Shown: positions 12,201 through 23,150 of the stretch, one piece after another | Layout: each line of letters starts with the position of its first letter | Numbering within the stretch: the first letter of the stretch is position 1 | Source: Schistosoma mansoni | Lineage: Eukaryota; Platyhelminthes; Trematoda; Strigeidida; Schistosomatidae | Assembly (NCBI RefSeq): GCF_000237925.1 | Contig: NC_031495.1 | Coordinates: forward strand, 56,400,108 to 56,464,107 | Reading direction: 5' to 3' | DNA length: 64,000 bases | Translations under genes and position numbers: made by a program | Notes under the pieces: model-generated | Told to the model about the DNA's origin: nothing | What the model saw: only the letters and a program-made list of their open reading frames with translations | Database searches by the model: none

Positions 12201-14555
12201 CTACTGTGGAAGAGAACAAACCAGTTTCCAGCTGAAGAGGAAATCGGGAAAAGACGTTGGAGGTGGATAGGATATGCATTGTGAAAATAAACAAGCTGAA
12301 TCACGAACCAAGCGCTAACTTGGGATAGTGGAGAGAAGAGGAAAAGAAGGAGGCCGAAGAACACGCTACGTCGGGGATTAGATGCAGACATCGAAAGAAC
12401 GAATAGCAACTGGGAAGGATTGTCCAGGACAGAGATGGGTGGAGAATTCTGGTGGGCGGCCTTTGCTCATCCGCAGAGGGTAACAGGGGTAGGTGGGTAA
12501 TAATTATATATACGTAGCTTCTTATGGTATAATTAAGTAACTAGATTATATATTTTCATATACCTTTGATGATAAGCCTTCGTTTGACCCATTAATATAC
12601 GATTTATTATCCTTAATTTGTTCCCAATCTATATTTTATTCCTCCCTGCTCACAACCAATTTCGGCTCAATATTGTATAATTTTTATTTTTATTTTAGTG
12701 CGATGCGGTCTAGTCTGCTTGCATATAAACTACGTATGTTTGGAATATATTATTCACACGATAGAGGCTGATCATCGTGTTCTGAACTCAACGGGCAGAG
12801 AAAGGCGAGAAACCATTGTATCGAGGAGCAATGAGGATTTAGAGTTGACTCAAAGCTACTAGTACTGATTGGCTTGTCACTGGTTGGCTTAGGGATAAGG
12901 TCACAGAAAACGATATTCTGACTGGTGGTTCGTCACAAGATATTTGACAGGGTCATAAGGCAATATTCTTACCTAATGCATTTATGAAACCGTGATAATG
13001 TCTGTAAAATACCACATGTACTTGGTTTTAAATCACACATTAAGTGGTAGGACTCGTGATAATGCTCAACGGCTCAAAAGTTAGTAAGCAGAGCAAGATT
13101 CAAACCTGTGACCTGGCTGAAAGTTGAACTGCTTTACCACTAGACCACTCCTGTCTGAATGTGAGCATTGTTACAGTTTTTTGATAAATAACGTACTTTG
13201 GATTAAAAACAAAATGTACAACTATGCGTACTCTATGATGAAAAACAGAATAACCAATAAAAATGATAATTAACTAACCATCAGTATTATAACCATTCTC
13301 GTGAATTTCGCTAACTTCCGGTATAGCACAATCCCCTGTTAATTCAGTTCCATCATCCTCTGAAAAATGAAAAGAGCTTTATGCTGTTAATGTTCAACAT
13401 TACGCCTCTGAAAATAAACGTCAAGATTACTAAATCCCTAATATTAATTTTTCGTAGTTCATTTTGGAAGATGACACAACCACTCATTTGGTACTGAATA
13501 GTCTAATCCCTAGTGTTGGTTGAAACGTGCCAATCAAGTTGAAATATGGTTATTACGTCAAGTAGTCAAACACTCTAATGCTCTCTATTTGATATTAGGT
13601 GGATAGAATTTACCGTCTACAATTTTGATTACTATACCATGATTAACTGATGTAATGTCTCAACCCTAAAGGTAATCAGTCACAACTGGAAGAGCTTATT
13701 GATAACGTTTCTGCTTGTGACACAAATCCGAACACGAGTTAACCCGTAATTCTAAATACACTTTGTTGATGAGTTCTAAATACCAAGAAACCTAGACCTA
13801 GAGATCCCAAGCGATTAACTTGAATCACCTAACACATCAACGACCCTACTAGAAGATAGCTTAGAGTGATTTCGATTAAAAAAACTAATGAAAGTAATTT
13901 AAAGTGTTTAAACTAAAATGCTGAAAACTCTTAGAAAGTATAGACGGACATTTCAGTAGCGTTGTATTTACTGAACTAAATGGTCTAACTGTGAAGCTTC
14001 TATTTTCAGTGTGAACAATAGTAATATCAGCCCCTAGCACATGAAAAAGGGATTGATGATGTTGTCCAAAACGGCAGAGGAAAATCTGCAATTAATACCA
14101 CTAAACGCATCCATCCAAGCTGTAAACCTTCATCACAAATAAATATTCGTTAGGAAACAATAATATTCCCCAATATATCTCAATAGACTTAACCTTCTGA
14201 AGTCACAGAATTCCCCATCTTCAGTATTCTCTCGAGATGACCCCACACACGAGTCGAAACTTAAAACAAAAGACCATTTGTATGATGTTAAACGTGGCAA
14301 ATCAGATAAGTCATGAAATCAAACTCGAACTTAAGAAAGAACTAAAATCAGCTTCGGAAATGTTCTTAATGTATATCAAGACTTATGAGTATTCATCACA
14401 CGAATCAGGTTTGTGACCACAGAAGCCCTGAACATGTAAGACAAACTATCTGTTGTTTCATACAACACTGATTTGCATCAAAGCTATAGCACATACTGTA
14501 AACTTGAGGGTAGAAAATAAGAAAAGATCCAATAACAGTACATCACAAGCTTTAC

Positions 14556-14610
<55 letters not shown>

Positions 14611-17600
14611 GCAATAATTCTAATTGGTTGCGGAGAGAATAAGAGAACAGCTTGAAATAAAAGTTTACATATATCACACAAACTTACTGTCCTCATATTC
14701 AAGAACTTCGATCCCAAACATATTCAAGTCAATATCCCTAACAGGACCATCATACTAAAAGATAAAAACACAGGACAGTAAACAAAAAGTAAGACAAAGC
14801 AACCCGATCGATAAATGTATTTAAAAGGAAATCAGGCAACATCAATGAAAATGTTCATCACTGATGAAAAGCACTAAAATGACAACTTACAATTAACTGT
14901 GATATGATTAAGGGTGCCATCATTAATAAACTTTAGTGATTTGATTAACAATGTAAGAATTTGTTGATTTATTACATGATCTCGTTTGTATATCATGAAG
15001 GTTTACTGACTCACCACACTTACTAATCCTAAACGTCTTCAGATCTAAGAATTCGGTAATAGTTAAGTGTCAATGTGTTTAACCATATAACAGGACACAG
15101 AGACTATGTCAGTGTCCACGATGGAATGAATAATTCATTCGCTTTCAGTAAGTCAGTCCATGTGTGCACTTTTTGCCGGCTATCCGCACTTATGATAGCG
15201 TGTGATCTAACTGGATTTACAACAGGACGCGATCTCCTAAAACTTGACCCACATATCAGACACTTGTTCCTATTTCCAAAATGTAGCAACCAACGACTGA
15301 GATTATTTTAAATGGATAACATTTGATTCTAAAGCCTACCGAATAGCGCAATGAGTAAAACTAATAATACTCAGCTATTATCTCAGAAACCAAGGATGTG
15401 ATCTGTCTCTTTCACACTAAACAGGGCTTGGTGTTAATGTTTCACTTAAAAGTTCGCTATGTAATGAACTGTAGTTCTTATGAGACAGTTTTCTAGTGAT
15501 CCTACTGTTTCTCTTAGTTTCTTGTCTCCCTCGAAATTCAAATACAAGTATGTGTTGTATTACGTCCCTTACGCCAGCTAGTAATACTATAACACTAAAA
15601 TACCTGAAGATAAAAACAAAAACGGTTAACTACAGTAATGCTGAATATACTAAATCCCTAGATATAATTTATTCGGAAGAAATCAGTCCTAAAATTTACA
15701 TATTGATTTAAAGTGCTTTTCTTTAGTTGACATTCGGTACATTTTTATGGTATCAGTTAATTCGCTATGATCTTTCATTTGAACGAAAATTGTTTAGTTT
15801 GAACCAATAATCACTGACCATAATCATCATATAATTGAATGGGCTCTATTGAACATTATTCTGCTTTCTGCAAAACAAATTTCCTTTATGTGATTTGCGT
15901 TTTGGAGTAGCCGAGGTTGAGAGAAGAGTGTTGCTGTATCGTGGTATCGAAGTTTAGTTAGAGCAAACACAAATATATCAAAGAAATAATGCAACTTAGT
16001 AACAAAATTTAGGATAATGCAACAAGCCGTGAGATACATGTATAATATTAAACCTAACGTTACTTTTGGTAATCAAAAATCAGCGGACGGAAGTTTGGCG
16101 TTCATACTAATAAGTAACAATTTCGAAAACCAATGACTTAACTTTGGTAAGAAATAAATAGGGTTAAATTGTATACTAACTTCATTTTCTCCATCATCAC
16201 GAATTTTAGAGTCAACAACTCCAGATGTCTCATCATCATCCAGCGCCTCCATAACCAATGCTGGGTCAAACTCAAAGATCTCCCGACCACTTATCTACAA
16301 TCGGGATCAACAAATATGAAACAAGTAAAAGATGGGAATAATATAATCCATTTCTTTTAGAAGACAAATACTCAAGAGTAATAAGTAAAGAATAAAATAA
16401 CTCTATGAAGATAGCAGACAGACAGACAGACAGCAACAAAGTAGAACTTCGTACCTACGTACATTAGTATGTAGATAGAATAAATTAGAGTGTAAAAATC
16501 GAACATTTTTAATGCACTTATGAAGCCAATGAAATCATAATAACCCTCCAGTTAGCGGAATATAGATTGAATTAAAGCACGTTTCGTGCAGGATTGTGTT
16601 GGTGCACGCTGATCGGCTATTTCTTATCCAATCAGCGCTAGTGAATACTTGGAGAGGACTCTAGAGTCTTCTCATGTAAAAACCGTAAATATACTGACGT
16701 TTTTTTCTTATTGCGCCTATTACTTCCATCTACCCTTGTTATTTAGAATATAATTTCGTTCCTGTTCAACCGTGTTCTGATTTGGAGACTTGTCGAGTGA
16801 AGTGTCCAAGAATACTAAACAGTGGGAACAGCTGGGTCGTAATAAGAGAAATTATAACAACTCCACAACCTGTCCTGATGCAACCTTATAGTCATGCGAA
16901 CAAGGAAACTAACCTATGAAGATTTGACATAACAGTAAATTAGGACAAGTTTCAACACCCCACGAGGAATCAAAAAAGAAATTTAGTCAAATAAAAAAGT
17001 GATATCAGTTAATTAAGAAAAAATAATTATGGAATTGATGAAATGTGTCGTTTACAAAAAACAATAATATAATCCATTTCAATTTATTTCGCCCAATACA
17101 CTCAAACTAACCATTATCACTCTGTAAACGTCATGAGAGCACCCTAAAGTTCTCAAAAAGACTAGTAGTGCATGATTTTGTGGGTCTATTTGACACCTTA
17201 TTTCATTTATTATGGAGCTATATTGACTTGCCATACTTACTACGGCTGCTCATGGACGAGTGATAATCCAATAAGCACAATATGATAAATAATTCAGCGA
17301 ACCCACAAACGTTTGCTCGCAACTCAAAGATGTCTCAAAAAGTTGATCTCACTTGATAATGACTAGTAGTGGAAGTAGAATGTACGTTTCATTCAGTTCG
17401 AAACTCATCAGTCTCATGCTAGATGTCGTTCTTAAGCTTCAACAAACGGCTGTGATATCTTCTCAAATACAATTTCAAAAATATAGTCAGTCAGCTCAGT
17501 CAGTCACAACGTAGATCAAAAATATAGTGTACAGAAGGGACTAGCTTTCTTGTTATTCTTTATATTCAGCGTAAGCATTGACACGTGTAATCAAGACAAT

Positions 17601-20511
17601 AAACAGTGCCAATCTAATCACATACCAGTAGGACCAAAATTCGTTAATCTCCCATAAGGATAGCAATATGACTTGTTTTTACTTTTACACCGACTAAAAG
17701 TATTCTTTGTTTCTCCCCACTAAAAGAAATAAATAAGCCTCTACAGCATCATACATATCAGACCACTTTGCCCAAAAAGTTTTCTCAGATTTTTTGTAAC
17801 ATTCCGCTGAAATGAAAGAGTGGAAAGTATGTTGAAGGTTCTACGATCAACTTACCCTTCTAAATTATAAATAGAATTGCCCTGATAACCTAAAATTGGC
17901 AGACATATGACTTGAAAAAAATTTTCAAAAGTCAGTTGAAATTTTCTCTAGTAATTGATCTTAAAACTTTGTGTCTATGTAAACCATACAAATGCCTAGA
18001 AGTGGTCCGACTCGTCTTGAGACATTATCAGGCATGGGTCAGAATAGAAGTCAGTAGTGATCATGACATCGTTTTGTTCTACATTTCTCATAAAAGTGTG
18101 GAAAACTCTTAACTGAAAGGGTATCTCCGTTTTATTTTTAACTCAACTACAGCTCCCATAATATAGAACTGTTCGCTTATTTCTTAATTGCACTTCCCCC
18201 CTCATTCATTTCGTCGTATTGTAATCTTATTTATGTACCACACAATTTTTATGTCCAGCTGTTTCAGATTTTGTGCATTGAGTAAACAAATAAAATAACT
18301 AGAAGCTAAACGAACTCACCCCTGCGGAACGGCCTTGTTTATAACTGGCTTCTCGCATCGCTTTATCAGCATGTCGTTTCTCGATTTTCTCAAGCCTCTT
18401 TTAGAATACGGTAAGTTTTGAATGAAAACACATTACCTTTCGTTTCTTCCATTCCATAAATGTATGTAAAGTAACTCTGGTTTGATTTAGTCCAAGAGCT
18501 TGCCTCTAAAAGATAAAAATCCCCTGTAAGATCACACGTTAGATTAAATAAAAAGCTCAGTAAGACCTCAGTTAGCATCAAAGCATTTAGGTCAGTTTTG
18601 ATAACCCGAAAACGTAATTTTAATGTAACGAACCAAAAATGCATGTAAGACAAATCGAAGAAGCATAAAATTGGTTTAAATAAACGCTAAAAGTGCCAAA
18701 ATACTAAGGATTAACTACTCACTATCCTTATCTTTTTCTATCCCTCTTATCTAAAAGGACTAGAATGTCCGAACACCCTAAATAAAAAATACTCACTGAA
18801 AGAGTGGAGAAAAAGTGTTTTGGAACAGAATCCGAGAGTATTACTAACAGCCATCTTAGATTAATGCCTGTAATCAGTTAACAAAACAGACGTCAGAAAC
18901 CATTCGCATGGTACCACAATCTAGAAATATTTTACAGATTTGTGAACCTATATACGACTTCCCCAACAAGCATAGGATCCCTATCTATAATTTTAGATAC
19001 CTGCTTTGATAGTTTGTCACCTGTCTTTTTTGATGTCACTATTTTCATCTAAAAGGAGTTTCACGAGTCTGTTATCTTGTGAACTTAGACGAAGTGACAT
19101 TTCACTTGACAAGTTATTACTAACTGTCACGATTTGATCGGTATATAGTTCATTAAAACCTAATCTGGGTACTTACCGACTTTATGTTAAGCTTTGCGAT
19201 GTGCATTAAAAAGTTTAGAAGTCAGTAGTTGGACCTACTACGTGATGTACCAATACCCGTTATTTTTCCCATGTATCAAAATATCTTTTTAGATACTCTA
19301 TCCCCTCATTTTAATGCCCTTTCCAGTTTGACTCTTTCGAACCTGCCAGATGGAAATTCAAATAACCAAGCCCTTGTCCATGTCTTAACACTATCAGTAT
19401 GTCCACTCTAGCGTTTATTACCTTATCCTTTTTTCAACAATGACAGATGAACATGAAAGTCTGGACGTTATGAATTTGGCTGAAATAGGTCTTCATATAC
19501 TCGTGCCAACACATGACCAAATTACGTACCAGTTTACATTGAAAGCTACTTTTATTCACTTTTGTCGCCACGTAAGAAATGTGTGTCAAAACAAGACTAC
19601 CCACAAATACCAAAATAAATTGGAAACATCACTGAGTGATGTTTTATATGTACCTCCCGTTCAACTAAATCCTCGATGGATATTATCTCCTTTTGTTCTT
19701 CCATTTTCTTTTTATCTCGTTGTAAGATGAAACCTAAAACGATTAGTTGCAAACGCAAGCAAACCAGGTGGCAAGGAATGTCTGTAATGACATGTCTTCC
19801 CATTCGGACACTCCCAAAACCAACCATACTTGAAATTTTCCACTGCTTCAATGAAGTACTTACATACCTAAAGACCTGATGTGAAAACCTATAACTTACT
19901 ATAGTACTGGGTGGTAACCCTTTGTTATCAGCACCATGCTTTTTGCTAATCACTTCTTCTAATTTATTTATGTCCCAGTCATCCATAGTACCATCCGTTT
20001 TATCAGACTCAGAATAAATTCCACGCTTTTCTGCCTTCCGTTCAACAGTCAAATCATGGGAAAATTTGCACTTATCACCTTTGGCACATAAACCCTGTTT
20101 AAAGAAGACGCATAGAACTGACTTTGGATCAACCCCTAAGGAATACAGCTAGCATAATATATACCACCCACCTTTCGCACACTTTTGTAATTCCAACACA
20201 GGCTTGAACAAATCATTAAGTTCGAGCTTCTCTTTTTTCTTGTCTTCCTTCAATTGTTTTTCACGCTCTAACTAAATGACATTTAACTAGAAAATTGTTT
20301 CGCACCTCTTTGGCAGACCTGTTACCTTGAGTAACTTGTTTTTGCACTTGTTGAATGAACTTTTGTTGCTTGGCCCCTTTCTTATTTTTCATTCCAAAAG
20401 TTTTATCCTTGAGAAAAAATAGTATGGGCGAAATTTATGAACTACCTCGACGATCTTCTGCTTCTGTTTTTCAGCATTCTTTTTAGAGGGTTCATTTTTC
20501 TTAGGGGGCAT
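9194..20511 (-). CDS. ZC3H15: ZC3H15 / DRG family regulatory protein 1 (DFRP1) orthologue, 12 exons
   Basis: Cytoplasmic CCCH zinc-finger protein that in other eukaryotes binds and stabilises the GTPase DRG1 and acts in translation. Exons, in order of transcription: 20446-20511, 20306-20407, 20172-20271, 19900-20135, 19765-19867, 19654-19733, 18437-18505, 18320-18397, 16181-16294, 14688-14754, 13279-13359, 9194-9279. They sum to 1182 bases, 393 residues plus TAG, and every junction is GT..AG and in phase. Visible: Lys-rich N-terminus [16 protein letters not shown] finger 1 (C98-x7-C106-x5-C112-x3-H116, [19 protein letters not shown]); CCCH finger 2 (C170, C188, C194, H198, after [11 protein letters not shown]); the DRG-binding region with [10 protein letters not shown] and [13 protein letters not shown]; and the acidic conserved tail [18 protein letters not shown]. 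The human protein is 426 residues. It appears intact. Confidence 0.93.
9280..10550. other. ZC3H15 intron 11, unique part
   Basis: AT-rich intron sequence with no recognised repeat or exon up to the RTE-like LINE. Confidence 0.5.
10560..12475 (+). mobile_element. RTE-like LINE, internally deleted (antisense in ZC3H15 intron)
   Basis: Contains endonuclease blocks in order: [20 protein letters not shown] (10814-10873), an IQSYAPI strand, the [10 protein letters not shown] motif of apurinic endonucleases (about 11086-11116) and an SDHH-type block degraded at 11380. The N-terminal RT region follows at about 11880-12050. It then jumps, near 12190, to the same C-terminal end as at 2064-2300. The RT catalytic core is missing and the frame is broken many times, so it is dead. 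It is inserted in the last ZC3H15 intron on the opposite strand. Confidence 0.85.
12540..12965 (+). repeat. possible solo LTR-like or promoter-bearing repeat
   Basis: The segment around 12700-12760 (a TATAAACTA box followed by GTTTGGAATATATTATTCA) resembles 32870-32925 (TATAAACCC, GTTTGAAATAAATGATTCA), and both are followed by a GTTCTG(A/G)ACT block. The shared layout suggests two old copies of one LTR or similar control region. The ends could not be fixed and no target duplication was found. Fossil. Confidence 0.3.
13076..13165 (-). repeat. tRNA-derived SINE head
   Basis: On the minus strand there is a pol III A-box-like TGGTCTAGTGGTAAAGC and a B-box-like GGTTTGAATC at tRNA spacing. The stems do not close into a proper cloverleaf, so this is a tRNA-derived SINE remnant in a ZC3H15 intron, not a tRNA gene. 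Confidence 0.5.
13279..13359 (-). CDS. ZC3H15: ZC3H15 exon 11
   Basis: 81 bases, phase 1 to phase 1, preceded by a T-rich acceptor. Encodes an acidic linker ([10 protein letters not shown], then [11 protein letters not shown]). Linkers of this type vary between species, so the assignment rests on open frame, splice sites and matching phase. Confidence 0.75.
13360..14687. other. ZC3H15 intron 10
   Basis: No exon or large repeat recognised apart from the (AT)n tract at its exon-10 end. Confidence 0.5.
14558..14608. repeat. (AT)n microsatellite
   Basis: About 25 uninterrupted AT dinucleotides. The Ile-Tyr repeat in the overlapping minus-strand ORF is only its translation. Confidence 0.98.
14688..14754 (-). 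CDS. ZC3H15: ZC3H15 exon 10
   Basis: 67 bases, phase 0 to phase 1. Encodes [14 protein letters not shown] and EVLEYED, matching in position the family's acidic segment with a short hydrophobic D-I-D-L core. Confidence 0.85.
14755..16180. other. ZC3H15 intron 9
   Basis: No recognised gene. Overlapping ORFs on both strands at 15075-15311 have no recognisable protein content. Confidence 0.45.
16181..16294 (-). CDS. ZC3H15: ZC3H15 exon 9
   Basis: 114 bases in phase 0. It begins [14 protein letters not shown], the strongly conserved family block (human SGREVFEFRPELV), then an acidic DDDE stretch. Confidence 0.92.
16295..18319. other. ZC3H15 intron 8 with repeat scraps
   Basis: Holds a (GACA)n tract at 16415-16433. 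A promoter- or LTR-like segment spans about 16590-16860. An RTE-like LINE 3' scrap lies at about 18004-18110, with [16 protein letters not shown] derived from the family's conserved C-terminus. No exon seen. Confidence 0.55.
18004..18110 (+). mobile_element. RTE-like LINE 3'-end scrap
   Basis: The DNA around CTTGAGACATTATCAG and ATGGGTCAGAATAGAA corresponds to the conserved LETLSDMAQNR end of the RTE-like family of which another piece lies at 42015-42600. Very short and dead. Confidence 0.55.
18320..18505 (-). CDS. ZC3H15: ZC3H15 exons 7 and 8
   Basis: Exon 7 (18437-18505, 69 bases) encodes [19 protein letters not shown] then KKRK. Exon 8 (18320-18397, 78 bases) encodes [20 protein letters not shown] then QGRSAG. 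A 39-base intron separates them. Together they match the human SALGPNVTKITLESF / KKRKRQEKI segment involved in DRG1 binding. Confidence 0.92.
18506..19653. other. ZC3H15 intron 6
   Basis: 1.15 kb of AT-rich sequence, no repeat or exon recognised. This is the point where introns change from tiny (31-38 bases) to large; intron 7 (39 bases) is the exception. Confidence 0.5.
19654..20511 (-). CDS. ZC3H15: ZC3H15 exons 1-6, compact 5' block
   Basis: Six exons separated by introns of 38, 34, 36, 32 and 31 bases. The start ATG (20509-20511) is the first in frame and gives MPPKK, as in vertebrate homologues. Exons 3-5 carry both CCCH fingers. An ORF caller reads through the first tiny intron, which explains a spurious [10 protein letters not shown] peptide after residue 22. 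Confidence 0.95.
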
Positions 20512-20556
20512 CTCGTACCAACTAACTGCAAACTCGCCGCGCACGTTGAACTCAGT

Positions 20557-23150
20557 AAATGGTTCAAATGGTCCAAATGATTGTGGACAGAATAGAAGAA
20601 GCTTTCGCTTAACGGGCTTCTGTGTCGAGTAGCAGTGGATCACCAATACCTCCAGGCAGGGACCTATTTATATTAACGATGATAAGAAAAAAAGAAATTG
20701 TAAATCATAATAACTTATCCTTAGTCCTTAAGAATAGGTCAAGTTTCCTCTTGAATGACCCCTGGAAAGTCGTTTGGACTAGTTCAGCCCGCAACCGATT
20801 ACAGAATTTGACGACTCTTAAGGAGTAGAAGTTCTTGTCTACAGTCCGTTCTGCTATGCTAGGTCTCCAGTTTCTGGATGTTACCTCTTAGGTTAATGTT
20901 GTGACTAAGCTTAAGTAGATGTTTAAGGGAATGACCAGAAGTGTTAAGGATACTGTAAGTCATAAGAAGGTCACCTCTAAGACGCCTGTACTCTAACGGG
21001 TAAAGGTTAAGTGATCGGAGGCTCTCTTCGTAAGGTTTGAATTTCAGTCCCCGAACCGATTTCGTGGCTCGACGTTGGATACGTTCCAGAGTGTCCTTAT
21101 CCTTTTGGAGGGAGGAAGGAAATACTATATTTCCGTACTGTTAATGGGGGCGAATAAAACTGTTGAAGAATATGTGGAAGGTTCTACCATCAAACTGGCC
21201 AAAAATGCGCTTCAATGTTACCAGTGCAAGGTTTGCTTGAAAGGCGTTTTTGTCACAGTAGCGTACGACTTCAAGTCGTAGGGTACCAACACTCCTAAAT
21301 CTTTTTCGACTTGAGATACTTCTAGAGAGGAGTTGCCTAAGTTGTAACTGTAGTCTGTGATATGTCTTAGATGGACAACTTTACAATTTGAAGTGTTGAA
21401 GGTAAGTCCGTTTTCATCTGCCCCACTTTGAAGTCGAGTCAGACCCTCCTGAAGTGCCAGTATATTCTCTTGGTGGCGTATCTCTCTCCAAAGTTTCACA
21501 TCATCAGTAAAATGCAATAAGTCAGTTGATACATATTGTAGGAGACCGTTTATATAAATCAAGAAGAGAAGAGGTCCTAGTATTGAGCCCTGGGGGACCC
21601 CACTAGGACATTTCACGGCCTGAGGGAAAGTGAAGTTAACCCCGACCTTAAAATGTAGAGTTTTTAGATATGAAGTGAGCCAGTCAATTAGAGGTGGTTT
21701 GATACCCAATCGTTTAAGCTTACTGATAAAACATATGTGGTTGACCCCATCAAAAGCTTTTAGAGAAATAAAGACAAATAATGTCAACCCTACTCTTGCA
21801 ATCAAGGATGATTGTCCATCTGTCCATCGCAGTCAGCAGGTTGATTATACAAGAGTGACCCTTCCTGAAACCATACTGTTGGGGTGAGAAGAACTTTAGA
21901 GATAATAAGTAGTCGTTTATACCATCTCATATCAGGGACTCAATAATTTTAGAAAGTATAGAGCGAAGGGTTACCGGTCGGTAGTTCGAAGGTTCGCTGC
22001 GTCGACCTTCCTTGAAAATTGGTGTGATGTGAACCAGCTTCCAAGTTTCCGGTAGTTTGCCTCGACTTATGAAGTGTGGGCACATCACGCTAAGCAATGT
22101 TGCCAGGATTGAGGCTGCTTCTCCCAGTATAGCAGAATGAACCATATCCGGACCAGGAGAAGTGTCTTTTCTTATGTGCTGCAGTTTACGGAACACCAGG
22201 TCAGCGCTCAGGTTCATTTCGGAAATTCCTGTGCAGTTGCAGACGAAGCTTTCACCAGTGTAGTTGATGTGGGTCGGTTGAAATGTCCGAGAGTACTGTT
22301 CAGCCAAAAGTTTAGCAGCATCCCCGTCGTTACTGGTCGGGCCATCAGGACCCAGCAGCTGGGAAACTCCAGTTTTGGCTTGTCAAAGAGAAGCTGCGTA
22401 ATCGAATAAGCTTTTCGGATTGTAGACAAATTTATCGATAAGCTTGGTGTGGTACTGAATCCTGTCTTCTCTTATTGCCTTTGTGCATATGTTCCTTATA
22501 TGTTTGTATTGCCCATACGTGCTGTTGATATCAGTTCGTTTCTATTCAGCCCAAAAGTGCCTTTTGTGGCTTAGCAAACGAAGAGTGCGGTTCTTGATGA
22601 TTGTAGGTTGTTTGTATCTTCTTGGGACCGTTAGAGGAACTGAATGCTTAGTAGCACATAAGAGCTTGTGCAGTAAGAAATCCCAGTGAGCAAGTTGAGG
22701 GTGAACATCTCAATACACCTGTTGTAGATAATTCTATAAAGTTGACACATTCGATAGTTTGAAATTCCAGAGCCCGTTGTTGGTGGGATATCTTAGCTCA
22801 GTTTTGCTGACAAGACTGAAGTATGTAATGACGTGGTCGCTTTTCCCCAGGGGACCCAGAGTTGAGAGGTTGTCGACTAGGAATTCTTCTTTTGAAAATA
22901 CCCAGTCTAAGCACGACAGAGTTGCCGACTTCACATTTTTGAATAATCCCAGATCCCAATGAGGTTGAAGAAGCGAGCTTCAGATGAGTTTTCACCTCCA
23001 ATATACATATGTTCCGCAAAATTGCCTTTAGGAAGATTGAAGTCTCCTAGAATCAGGATATAAGTGAGTCCGAGACGAGTAGAGCTGGACGATCCCTCCA
23101 GCATACTGTTGTTGTACTCGATCTCTAAATTATCTACTGGTGGGATGCAT
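20557..23150 (-). mobile_element. CR1-like LINE, 5'-truncated, ending at the ZC3H15 5' end
   Basis: Minus-strand order: partial endonuclease (22734-23150, with LILGDFNLPKGNF and LGKSDH blocks), N-terminal RT (ISRGKLPETWKLVHITPIFK, PSNYRPVTLRS; 21927-22307) and RT core ([20 protein letters not shown]; catalytic block FTDD instead of FADD; 21218-21805). A C-terminal region to 20640 and a 3' UTR follow. The last ~260 bases match 52640-52895, which fixes the 3' end near 20557 at short ATTTGAACC-type repeats. Several frame breaks and a missing 5' end make it dead. It lies on the same strand as ZC3H15, 45 bases before its ATG. Confidence 0.88.

Noticed and set aside
14484-14717. 77-residue minus ORF with Ile-Tyr repeats as a membrane protein
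   Set aside because: It is a translation of the (AT)n tract plus part of ZC3H15 exon 10 in the wrong frame.
19597-20052. Single 151-residue minus ORF as one exon
   Set aside because: It reads through two tiny introns of ZC3H15; homology requires splitting into exons 4, 5 and 6 in different frames.
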